Source of the DNA: Thermodesulfovibrio sp. 3462-1
Lineage (GTDB): Bacteria > Nitrospirota > Thermodesulfovibrionia > Thermodesulfovibrionales > Thermodesulfovibrionaceae
Direction: 5' to 3'
Length of the DNA: 64,000 nt
Assembly: GCF_040451425.1 (NCBI RefSeq)
Contig: NZ_CP144374.1
Location: forward strand, 496,001 to 560,000
Part shown: in pieces, positions 9,225 to 17,109 of the stretch
Numbering within the stretch: position 1 is the first letter of the stretch
Layout of the letters: every line of letters starts with the position of its first letter
Notes under the pieces: model-generated
Databases searched by the model: none
Seen by the model: the letters and a program-made list of their open reading frames with translations, nothing else
Told to the model about the DNA's origin: nothing
Translations under genes and position numbers: made by a program

Positions 9225-10070
9225 GTGAGAGAAGGTTTAGTAAATATACACAGATTTTTAGACCATGCAATAAAGCTTTCTCTTGAAGCTGGCAGAGAGA
9301 TATTAAAGATCTATAACAGCGATATCGTCTCTTCTTCCACCAAGTCTGACAGCTCACCCCTTACAAGTGCAGACCTTACCGCCCACAGATTACTTTCTGA
9401 AGGTTTATCATCTACTGACCTGCCTGTCCTCAGTGAGGAAGGAAGGGATCTTTCCTTTGATATTCGTAGACAGTGGTATTATTTATGGCTGATAGACCCT
9501 CTTGATGGCACAAAGGAATTTTTGAATAAAAACGGAGAGTTCACAGTAAATATAGCCCTTATCAAAGAAAACTCTCCTGTTATTAGGAGTAATATACGCA
9601 CCTGCAAAAACATCCTCTATTATGCCTTAAAAAATCAGGGAGCTTGGAAGGTGAAAGGAGAGATAAAAAAGAGACTTCCTGAGTATAGAAGGGGCGAGAG
9701 CGAACCTTTAGTTATTACAGGAAGCAGGTCTCATCATACTGAGGAATCCAATAAATTTATAGAAAGATTGAAATCCCTTTATGAACAGATTGAATTTGTG
9801 CAGGCAGGAAGTGCTCTGAAATTTTGCCTTGTCGCTGAGGGAGTTGCGGATATATATCCAAGATTCGGTCCAACCATGGAATGGGATAGTGCAGCAGGAC
9901 AGCTCATCGTGGAAGAAGCAGGTGGTAAGGTTCTTGATGCCAGAAACAGCACACCCCTGGTGTATAATAAAAAGATTTTAAAAAATCCGCACTTTGTTGC
10001 ATTAAATAATCATCGGCTTAAAGAGGTTTCATGGATAGCGTCTATAGCAGGGTCGCAGAAAACAATGTAG
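9225..10070 (+). CDS. cysQ: 3'(2'),5'-bisphosphate nucleotidase CysQ
   Basis: Hydrolyses PAP, the product left by sulfotransferases and PAPS reductase, to AMP and phosphate. The FIG/inositol-monophosphatase fold is seen in SSPLTSADL, VLSEEGRD, WLIDPLDGTKEF (Mg2+-binding Asp residues) and MEWDSAAGQLIVEEAGG. The start is GTG 9225 behind GGGAGGGG. Residues about 119-129 (IRSNIRTCK) do not fit the family, while the +1 frame at the same place gives LGVIYAPAK, the usual sequence. One base gained near 9581 and one A lost near 9611 would explain it. The 281-residue length is slightly long. It overlaps cysC by 40 nt. Confidence 0.88.
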   Translation: MREGLVNIHRFLDHAIKLSLEAGREILKIYNSDIVSSSTKSDSSPLTSADLTAHRLLSEGLSSTDLPVLSEEGRDLSFDIRRQWYYLWLIDPLDGTKEFLNKNGEFTVNIALIKENSPVIRSNIRTCKNILYYALKNQGAWKVKGEIKKRLPEYRRGESEPLVITGSRSHHTEESNKFIERLKSLYEQIEFVQAGSALKFCLVAEGVADIYPRFGPTMEWDSAAGQLIVEEAGGKVLDARNSTPLVYNKKILKNPHFVALNNHRLKEVSWIASIAGSQKTM

Positions 10071-10651
10071 TATGGCACAATGGCTTCGTGAACCGAGTAG
10101 ATAGAAACGAAGCCTATGGCCATAAAAGCGGTCTCATCTGGTTTACAGGATTATCCTCCTCAGGAAAGTCAACGATTGCCCATGCCTTTGAAAAGAGACT
10201 CTTTGAAGAAGGTATAAAGTGTTATGTCCTTGACGGAGACAATATCAGACACGGCCTTAATGCTGATCTCGGGTTCTCTGAGAACGACAAGAGAGAAAAC
10301 CTAAGGCGCACAGTAGAGGTAGCGCGACTTATGGTTGATGCCGGGCTTATAGTCCTTGCTGCCTTTGTATCACCCTTCAGAAGAGACAGGCAATATATCA
10401 GGGAGCGTTTTAAGAATGATAATTTCCTTGAGGTTTATGTGAGATGTTCTGTTGATGAGTGTGCAAGGCGTGTTCCAAAGGGCTATTATGAAAAGACAAG
10501 GGCTGGTATCATAAAAGGTTACACAGGGGTTGATTCTCCCTATGAAGAGCCAGAAAACCCTGATCTGATACTGGATACAGAGAAGATGGACAAAGAAAGT
10601 TCCATATCGCTTTTATATGAAACCCTGATGAACAGAGGCTGGATTGGATGA
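10031..10651 (+). CDS. cysC: Adenylylsulfate (APS) kinase
   Basis: Phosphorylates APS to PAPS, the sulfate donor for sulfotransferases. The P-loop GLSSSGKST is at about residues 40-48. It is followed by LDGDNIRHGLNADLGFS, the FVSPFRRDR substrate loop and GYTGVDSPYEEP. At 206 residues it is a standalone kinase of normal length. It sits between cysQ and a flippase, overlapping both (40 nt and ATGA), so sulfate activation appears dedicated to this polysaccharide locus. The only sulfotransferase in the window is truncated, so sulfation may no longer happen from here. Confidence 0.95.
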   Translation: MDSVYSRVAENNVVWHNGFVNRVDRNEAYGHKSGLIWFTGLSSSGKSTIAHAFEKRLFEEGIKCYVLDGDNIRHGLNADLGFSENDKRENLRRTVEVARLMVDAGLIVLAAFVSPFRRDRQYIRERFKNDNFLEVYVRCSVDECARRVPKGYYEKTRAGIIKGYTGVDSPYEEPENPDLILDTEKMDKESSISLLYETLMNRGWIG

Positions 10652-12000
10652 TAGCTATGATGGGTGCAATAAGCAGGTTATTAAACCTATCCTCAAGAGA
10701 TAGCCACCTTTCAGAGATACTGAAGGGAGGAGGTATCTCCTTTTTGATGAGCATCATTACTATTGCCTTTGGATATCTCTTCACTCTTATTGTAAGCCGT
10801 GCTTATGGAGCAGAGGCGATGGGCATTCTGTCCCTATGCGTCACCTTTATTGGTGTGGCTACACTCATTGGTCAGCTCGGTTTTGAAACATCACTTGTGA
10901 GATTTGTGGCTCAGTATAATTCAAATGGTCAGCGTTCACTCATAAAGGAAGTCTACGCAAAGGTGCTAAAAATAGTAATACCGTTGTCAATCTTAGTGTC
11001 TGTGCTCATATTTATAAATGCAGACATTATTTCTCAAAAGGTCTTTAATAAACCGCACCTTGAAACATACTTCCGGATAGCCGCCTTGGCAATAGTTCCG
11101 ATGGTGCTCCTGAACATCAATAAACAGGCCCTGAGGGGACTGAAGAGGATTGGAGAATTCGGTCTTCTCGATGGGGTGATAAATTACTTCTTTGCTCTTA
11201 TGTTTCTAATTTTATTTAGTCTTTTGCTTGAAAGAAAAACTATATACCCTGTAGTAGCTTATATTGTAGGTATTATTTTTGCAACAGTTCTAAGCAGCGC
11301 ACTATGGTTTAGACAGATAGAGATACGAAGCCCTTCTGTGGCAATAAACGAGATCAAATACCGTAAGCTCTTAAGCGTCTCTATTTCCATGTTTTTCATC
11401 GCGTCAATGCATATGATAATGCAATGGATAGATACCATTATGCTCGGCATCTTCAGGACAGAGGCAGAGGTTGGGATATATAATGTTGCACTGAGGTTAG
11501 CCAATCTTACCGCAATAAGCCTTTTTGCCATTAACTCTATTGTAGCACCAAAGTTTGCAGAACTCTATGCGATCAAAGATATGGAAGGTCTTAAACAAAC
11601 AATTCAGCATTCCACAAGGCTTATATTCTGGTTTTCAGCTCCTGTGCTTTTAGCCTTTATTCTATTGCCGGGCTTTTTCCTCGGATTCTTTGGTGATGAA
11701 TTCAAAAGAGGAGCTATGGCACTTATAATATTATCCATAGGTCAGTTTGTAAACTCTATATCAGGCTCGGTGGGATATTTTATGAATATGACAGGAAGGG
11801 AGAGGGCATGCCAGAACATCCTAACTATTGCCACATTGATTAATATTTTGTTAAACTATTTATTAATACCAGTATTTGGAATGATAGGGGCTTCGATTGC
11901 TACGATGATCAGTATTGTCTTTTGGAATCTCGCCTCTGTAGTCTATATTAAATATGATACAGGTATTTTAACCTTATATATTCCTAAGCTTTTGTTATAA
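10648..12000 (+). CDS. Wzx-type polysaccharide flippase (the only intact one here)
   Basis: A 450-residue polytopic protein of the MATE/MVF-like polysaccharide exporter superfamily, with about 12-14 hydrophobic helices. The typical opening GGGISFLMSIITIAFGYLFTLIVSRAYGAEAMGILSL, the MQWIDTIMLGIFRTEAEVGIYNVALRLA segment, and the late NILLNYLLIPVFGMIGASIATM stretch are present. It presumably moves the finished lipid-linked repeat unit to the periplasm for the Wzy-like protein at 14978. The start overlaps the cysC stop. Four flippase genes or remnants lie in this window and only this one is complete. Confidence 0.9.
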   Translation: MIAMMGAISRLLNLSSRDSHLSEILKGGGISFLMSIITIAFGYLFTLIVSRAYGAEAMGILSLCVTFIGVATLIGQLGFETSLVRFVAQYNSNGQRSLIKEVYAKVLKIVIPLSILVSVLIFINADIISQKVFNKPHLETYFRIAALAIVPMVLLNINKQALRGLKRIGEFGLLDGVINYFFALMFLILFSLLLERKTIYPVVAYIVGIIFATVLSSALWFRQIEIRSPSVAINEIKYRKLLSVSISMFFIASMHMIMQWIDTIMLGIFRTEAEVGIYNVALRLANLTAISLFAINSIVAPKFAELYAIKDMEGLKQTIQHSTRLIFWFSAPVLLAFILLPGFFLGFFGDEFKRGAMALIILSIGQFVNSISGSVGYFMNMTGRERACQNILTIATLINILLNYLLIPVFGMIGASIATMISIVFWNLASVVYIKYDTGILTLYIPKLLL

Positions 12001-12053
12001 GTTTCTGTTAACGAGACAATTGAAATATACTGCTAAACAAGGAGGTATGTTAA

Positions 12054-12740
12054 ATGGACAAAGTTCTTATTGAAAAGCCCCTGGAAGAGAAGGAATTATA
12101 CAGTAAGAAGGTGGTTCAGGAGACCTATGAAAGATATGGCAGAGATGTGGGAGTTGCCTTTAGCGGAGGAAAGGACTCCACAGTCCTTCTTCATCTTGTA
12201 AGATCTGTGTTCGATGGCAGGATCCCATGGAAGGTTTTTACACTTGACACAAGTGCAGAATTTAAAGAGATCAAGGATTTTGTCCATAAAGTTACCGATG
12301 AATGGAATCTTGAGTTAATAGTTCTTAAAAATGAGGAAGCCATAAAAAAAATAGAGATCGCAAAAGACAAGGTTGAGTGTTGTTACCTTCTTAAGGTAGT
12401 TCCGATAAATAACGCTATCAAAGATTATGGGCTTAAAGCCCTTTTGACGGCGGTTCGATGGGACGAACAGGAGGCAAGGATTAATGAAGAATTCTTCACC
12501 CAAAGGGAAAATCCACCGCACATGAGGGTTCAACCGATATTACATTTCAGGGAAATTGATATCTGGTCATATATAAAAAAATATAACATTCCTTACTGCG
12601 AGCTTTATAAAAAGGGTTACCGGTCAATTGACTGTGAACCATGCACAAGGCTTTGTGGAACTGACTGGACTGAAAGGAGTGGGAGAGCACCCGAAAAAGA
12701 GAAAGTTATGAAGCGATTAAAAGAAATGGGATATTTCTAA
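12054..12740 (+). CDS. PAPS reductase/ATP sulfurylase small-subunit family protein (CysD/CysH-like)
   Basis: A 228-residue adenine-nucleotide alpha-hydrolase fold protein. The PP-loop SGGKDS lies at residues 37-42. The middle reads VRWDEQEAR and PILHFREIDIWSYIKKYNIPYCELY, as in CysD and CysH relatives. The C-terminus carries CEPCTRLC (Cys194, Cys197, Cys201), reminiscent of the cysteine motif of APS reductases but not the complete form. It has a strong AAGGAGG ribosome-binding site. Next to cysC and cysQ it could make APS (as CysD, though no CysN is visible) or act on PAPS or APS. The sequence does not decide between these. Confidence 0.75.
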   Translation: MDKVLIEKPLEEKELYSKKVVQETYERYGRDVGVAFSGGKDSTVLLHLVRSVFDGRIPWKVFTLDTSAEFKEIKDFVHKVTDEWNLELIVLKNEEAIKKIEIAKDKVECCYLLKVVPINNAIKDYGLKALLTAVRWDEQEARINEEFFTQRENPPHMRVQPILHFREIDIWSYIKKYNIPYCELYKKGYRSIDCEPCTRLCGTDWTERSGRAPEKEKVMKRLKEMGYF

Positions 12741-12774
12741 AATTATTGACATTACCAAGAAAGGAGAAATTTTT

Positions 12775-13590
12775 ATGGATAATGTTTTACTCAACAAGGA
12801 GTATAGAAGGTATGTAGGTCCTGTTGAATTTTATGATATAGTTAGTGGATTACAATTTATAATTTTATTTTTATTGGGTCTAAGGGAAGAACATTTTCTT
12901 TTAGACATTGGATGTGGCTCTTTGAGGGGGGGGAAGCTTTTAATCCCTTATCTACTGCCAAATAGGTATTATGGAATAGAACCAAATGAGTGGCTAATTA
13001 AAGAAGGGATAAATAATGAAATAGGAAACGATATGATCAATATAAAAAAACCTTCTTTTAGTAAAGTTAGTGATTTTACATTAAGTGTGTTTAATTTAAA
13101 ATTTGACTTTATATTAGCTCAATCTATTTTTTCTCACGCAGCACCAACACAAATTCGTAAATGTTTATCAGAGGCAAAGAAGGTTATGAAGCCTACATCA
13201 CTTTTTGTAGCCACTTTTATGGAGGGTAATGACGATTATAAAGGTAACAAATGGGTTTACCCTGGGTGTGTTACATATACACTTAATACAATTTATAAGA
13301 TGTGTGGAGAATATGGTTTAAATTGTAAGAAAATTGATTACCCCCATCCAAATGGACAAACATGGATAGTGATACATTTTCCAGAGAATGAATCATCTAT
13401 ATTATCTATATTGTATAAAGATAAATTGAAGGAAATATTTAATATGAAGGCATTGGAAGATTCACTTCATACATGTAAAGAAAGGCTCTCAAGATTGGAG
13501 TCCCATCCCTATGTTAAAGTCGGACTAAAAATAAGAAGGTTTTTTCTTAAATTTAAACAGCATTTTGATAAAATTTATAATAAAAAATGA
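12775..13590 (+). CDS. Class I SAM-dependent methyltransferase
   Basis: A 271-residue protein with the SAM-binding motif LLDIGCGSLRGGK near residues 42-54, an acidic YGIEPNEW strand end, and FILAQSIFSHAAPTQIRKCLSEAKKVMKP typical of the fold. A lysine-rich tail of about 60 residues with coiled-coil character (CKERLSRLESH) follows. The substrate is unknown, but the location points to methylation of a sugar or glycan end. Its stop overlaps the next start (ATGA). It is preceded by AAAGGAG. Confidence 0.8.
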   Translation: MDNVLLNKEYRRYVGPVEFYDIVSGLQFIILFLLGLREEHFLLDIGCGSLRGGKLLIPYLLPNRYYGIEPNEWLIKEGINNEIGNDMINIKKPSFSKVSDFTLSVFNLKFDFILAQSIFSHAAPTQIRKCLSEAKKVMKPTSLFVATFMEGNDDYKGNKWVYPGCVTYTLNTIYKMCGEYGLNCKKIDYPHPNGQTWIVIHFPENESSILSILYKDKLKEIFNMKALEDSLHTCKERLSRLESHPYVKVGLKIRRFFLKFKQHFDKIYNKK

Positions 13591-14981
13591 AAAAGCGATT
13601 CCCAAATATAGTTTTGATAGTATGTGATACATTAGGTGCTAAACATATGTCCTTATATGGATATTGGAGAAAAACAACACCAATGCTGGAGAAAATGGTA
13701 GAAAAAGATAATTTTGCAATCTATACAAGATGTTTTTCTCCAGCACCATGGACTGTACCAGCACATGTTTCTCTTTTTACAGGTTTATATCCATCTGAGC
13801 ACCTCACGGATGGAGATAAACTTTTTTTAAGTAAAAATTTTTATACTTTACCTGAAATAGTTAAAAATGCAGGTTTTACCACAATTGGAATAACAAATAA
13901 TGCTCTTGTGTCTCGTTTATTTGGTTATGCTCGAGGTTTTGATAAATTTTATGAAGTATGGAATATATTTGAAGAAAAAGATAACGAGAAAGCTATTGTC
14001 AGCAATTTTTTAAAAAAAACTGATTTAGAGAAAATTAAATTTCTATTGAAATCATCAAGCCGGTTTCCTTTAAAAGTATTATTCAAAGTAGTAGTTAATG
14101 GAGTCTACAAAAAATTAAGACCCTTATCTAAAGATGCTTCTTCTTTTACTCTTAAGTCATTTAAAATATATAAAAAAATCTTAAAAGAATGTAGGCAACC
14201 TTTTTTTATATTCATAAACTTGATGCAAACGCATGATAAATATAATCCTCCGCAAAAATACCGGAATATTTTTATTAAAGATAACCCTAAACTTGAGCAT
14301 AGACACCGTAAGGAAACAGAGTATTTGCATTATGCAATAAAACCTTTTGAAAAAAATTATTTAGAATACATGGAGGGATTATATGATGAAGAAATACTTT
14401 TTTTGGATGAGATACTTTTCAGGATGTATGAAGAAATTAAAAAATTAAAAATACAAGATAATACTTTATTTATTATTACGGCCGACCATGGTGAGTTATT
14501 TGGTGAACATGGACATGTTCATCATTTATTTACTACATACAACGAACTAATTCATATCCCTTTGATTATAAGTTATCCAAAAGAATATGGGATAAAAGGC
14601 GAGATTAATAATCTTGTTCAACTTCATGATTTATTTGCAACTATTCACAGTATAGTAGAATCACCATTGCCTGCTCCTAACAGTTCAATTGCTCTCATGG
14701 GGAATGAAAAAAGGGATTTTGCATGTTCCCAGTTATTAGATGTAGGATTTAAAATAGATGCTTGCAAAGAAAAAAATCCTGATTTTGATCCTGATAATTT
14801 TAGTTTTAATTGTAAAGAAATTGCTTTGATAAATAAAGATTTATATAAATTAATAAAAAGAAGTAATGGACAGCAAGAGTTATATAATTTGCAAAAAGAC
14901 CTGTATGAAACTCAAGATCTGATGAAACTGCGAAATATGAATATTCCAGAAATCAATTTCCCAAAATTTGAACTATTATGA
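13587..14981 (+). CDS. Alkaline-phosphatase-superfamily hydrolase/transferase (annotated sulfatase fold)
   Basis: A 464-residue protein with the sulfatase/phosphotransferase fold. NIVLIVCDTLGAKHMSLYGY holds the first metal ligand (Asp14). The nucleophile region is SPAPWTVPAHVSLFTG, and ITADHGELFGEHGHVHH carries Asp300/His301. True sulfatases need Cys or Ser as C/S-x-P-x-R for conversion to formylglycine. Here the place is Thr56 in T-x-P-x-H, which cannot be converted, so a phospho-transfer or phosphodiester activity is more likely than sulfate removal. No signal peptide is visible, which suggests a cytoplasmic protein. It is coupled to both neighbours by 4-nt overlaps. Confidence 0.78.
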   Translation: MKKRFPNIVLIVCDTLGAKHMSLYGYWRKTTPMLEKMVEKDNFAIYTRCFSPAPWTVPAHVSLFTGLYPSEHLTDGDKLFLSKNFYTLPEIVKNAGFTTIGITNNALVSRLFGYARGFDKFYEVWNIFEEKDNEKAIVSNFLKKTDLEKIKFLLKSSSRFPLKVLFKVVVNGVYKKLRPLSKDASSFTLKSFKIYKKILKECRQPFFIFINLMQTHDKYNPPQKYRNIFIKDNPKLEHRHRKETEYLHYAIKPFEKNYLEYMEGLYDEEILFLDEILFRMYEEIKKLKIQDNTLFIITADHGELFGEHGHVHHLFTTYNELIHIPLIISYPKEYGIKGEINNLVQLHDLFATIHSIVESPLPAPNSSIALMGNEKRDFACSQLLDVGFKIDACKEKNPDFDPDNFSFNCKEIALINKDLYKLIKRSNGQQELYNLQKDLYETQDLMKLRNMNIPEINFPKFELL

Positions 14982-16279
14982 GTGAAAATTCTACCATTTT
15001 TTTAATCAGTCTTTTGCTACTCCTTTTTGCATTGTATTGCAGAATTACAATGAAGAGCTGGTTTGCTCCTGGTGCTTTTTTTGCATTAATCTGGACAGTT
15101 TACACTTTATTGCCCATTCTACTAACACAATATGATATGAAACCTTTAGGAGTATTGTGGATATTTTTTATGGTTTTTGTAGTATATTTGGGAAGTGCTG
15201 TTGTTACAACCGGGATAGGCATTAATAAATCAGTTAGTTACCCAACAATTAATATGCATAAATATTTTTTGAATAATCTAAGATTTTTAAATGTGTTAAT
15301 AATATTATTTAGTATATTAGGACTGGGAGGTGTTGTTATTTTAATTATTTCTTTAGGAAAGGAACTAACCGTATTTTTTTCTTTAGCTTCTCTTTCGAAA
15401 GTCGCCAATGAGTACTCTGTTTTAAGATATTCAGATCCATCTTATAGAGAACCTGGAATGGCTATTTTACTATCTTCTTTCGTATATGCAAGTAGTTTTC
15501 TGGGAGGCATACATTATGTAATTTCACTAAAAAGATATCAAAAATTCATCGCATTATTCCCTTTGATAATAGGGGTAGGATATTCATTAATTTTAAGCAC
15601 TCGAGCGAGTTTTTATTTTCCTTGCATATTATGGATAAGTTCTTACATTTCTATAAAGATTTTTCTTATTAAAACAAAGTTTCCACTTTTTACAGTTCGT
15701 AATATGATTTTACTCGGTTTACTAATAACAATAATTACAATATCTTACATCTTTTTACAAATATTAAGATGGGGTGCAAGCGAAATTAACATGGAGTATG
15801 TTTATAGCGCTTCTCCTTTCCTAAAAAGTGCTTTTTTAGGAAGTCCTGTATTATTTTCACAATGGTTTTCAGAACATTGGTCTGATGATATTATTCCAAC
15901 TCTCGGAGCCTATACCAATCCATTTTATAAATTCTTCGGGGGTCAAATAATGCGTTATGAGTCAACGCCGCTTTCTGATGAGTTAGGTTCTGAATCAACT
16001 GTTTTTACATTATTTCGTGATACTATAGAAGACTACACAATTTTCGGTTCCATTTTTATTTTCTTACTTTATGGAATATTTTGGGGTTATAGTTATAAAA
16101 AAGTTATACAAGGTAAAATCACATATTTACCATTTTTGAGTGCTTTTTATAGTATTGCTGTGGCAAGTATTACCAAATTTATATTTGGATTTACTACAAT
16201 ACTGTTTGCATGGGTTATGTTCTTCATTATTTGGTGTTTGGTTAATAAAAAATGGAAGATAGAAAAATGCAAATTTTAA
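14978..16279 (+). CDS. Wzy-like O-antigen/oligosaccharide repeat-unit polymerase
   Basis: A 433-residue membrane protein with about 10-11 hydrophobic helices, no soluble domain and one long periplasmic loop (about residues 265-345, HWSDDIIPTLGAYTNPFYKFFGGQIMRYE). This architecture, ILSTRASFYFPCILW, and the position between flippase and glycosyltransferases are typical of Wzy polymerases, which share little sequence. It probably joins lipid-linked repeats in the periplasm. It could also be a WaaL-type ligase, but the WaaL signature loop is not evident. Confidence 0.72.
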   Translation: MSENSTIFLISLLLLLFALYCRITMKSWFAPGAFFALIWTVYTLLPILLTQYDMKPLGVLWIFFMVFVVYLGSAVVTTGIGINKSVSYPTINMHKYFLNNLRFLNVLIILFSILGLGGVVILIISLGKELTVFFSLASLSKVANEYSVLRYSDPSYREPGMAILLSSFVYASSFLGGIHYVISLKRYQKFIALFPLIIGVGYSLILSTRASFYFPCILWISSYISIKIFLIKTKFPLFTVRNMILLGLLITIITISYIFLQILRWGASEINMEYVYSASPFLKSAFLGSPVLFSQWFSEHWSDDIIPTLGAYTNPFYKFFGGQIMRYESTPLSDELGSESTVFTLFRDTIEDYTIFGSIFIFLLYGIFWGYSYKKVIQGKITYLPFLSAFYSIAVASITKFIFGFTTILFAWVMFFIIWCLVNKKWKIEKCKF

Positions 16280-17100
16280 TTATTTGTATTAATTATAATA
16301 ACGATGAAGAAACTTTTTCTTTTATAAAAGAAACACTAAGGATAAGTAGAGACCGCAGGCTGAAAATAATGGTAGTTGATAATAGCGAAAAAGACAAATT
16401 AAAAGACAAAATAAAAGAGGTAAAACAAGTTTTGTATTATCACACTAATAAAAATCTTGGATATTTTGGAGGAGCATGGTTCGGATTAATTCAATATTTA
16501 AAAGAAAATCCTTTGCCTGAATGGGTCATTGTATGTAATACTGATATCCAATTTGAAGAAAATTTTTTTAAAAAATTAATCGAATATTATCAGAACAGTA
16601 TTTACGCAATAATTGCGCCAGATATTATACTTGAAACATCAAAACTACCTTCTTCTCGTAAGCATCAGAATCCACATTTTATTACTCGTCCATCAAAATT
16701 TAGAATGTATTTTTATAAATGGATTTTTAAATATTATCCTTTGTATCTTTTTTGGGAGCTTATTTCAGGCATAAGATATGAAATAATAAATCATTTGTCT
16801 AAACAGAAAAATAAAAACATAAAACCACAAGAAATATATGCACCTTTTGGTGCCTGTATAATTTTCCATAGAAACTACTTTGAAGCAGGGGGAACATTGA
16901 ATACAGAATGTTTTCTTTTTGGAGAAGAGATATTTGTTGCAGAAACCGCTCGCAAATTAAATCTTCGCATTCTTTATGACCCTGAGCTTAAAGTTATACA
17001 TCATGAACATTCTTCAATCTCTATTCTCAAATCTAAACAGAAGGCATTTTATGCATATCAGTCTATTAAATACTATATTGATAAATTTTTCAAAGGGTAA
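16267..17100 (+). CDS. Family 2 glycosyltransferase (rhamnosyltransferase-like)
   Basis: GT-A fold enzyme: IICINYNNDEET, VVDNS, TNKNLGYFGGAWFGL, the VCNTDIQFEENFF region (DxD-like metal site reading NTD) and PFGACIIFHRNYFEAGG, ending in GEEIFVAETARKL. This order matches the GT2 subfamily that adds rhamnose or similar sugars to lipid-linked oligosaccharide. I prefer ATG 16267 because a GGAAGA lies 8 nt before it. ATG 16252 adds five residues. The gene overlaps the Wzy-like gene by 13 nt. Confidence 0.85.
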   Translation: MQILIICINYNNDEETFSFIKETLRISRDRRLKIMVVDNSEKDKLKDKIKEVKQVLYYHTNKNLGYFGGAWFGLIQYLKENPLPEWVIVCNTDIQFEENFFKKLIEYYQNSIYAIIAPDIILETSKLPSSRKHQNPHFITRPSKFRMYFYKWIFKYYPLYLFWELISGIRYEIINHLSKQKNKNIKPQEIYAPFGACIIFHRNYFEAGGTLNTECFLFGEEIFVAETARKLNLRILYDPELKVIHHEHSSISILKSKQKAFYAYQSIKYYIDKFFKG

Positions 17101-17109
17101 AGATTAACC

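Noticed and set aside
12461-12480. GGTTCGATGGGA as a tRNA T-arm
   Set aside because: It lies in the middle of a conserved coding stretch, and no acceptor or anticodon stems can be formed around it. I found no tRNA or rRNA gene in the window.
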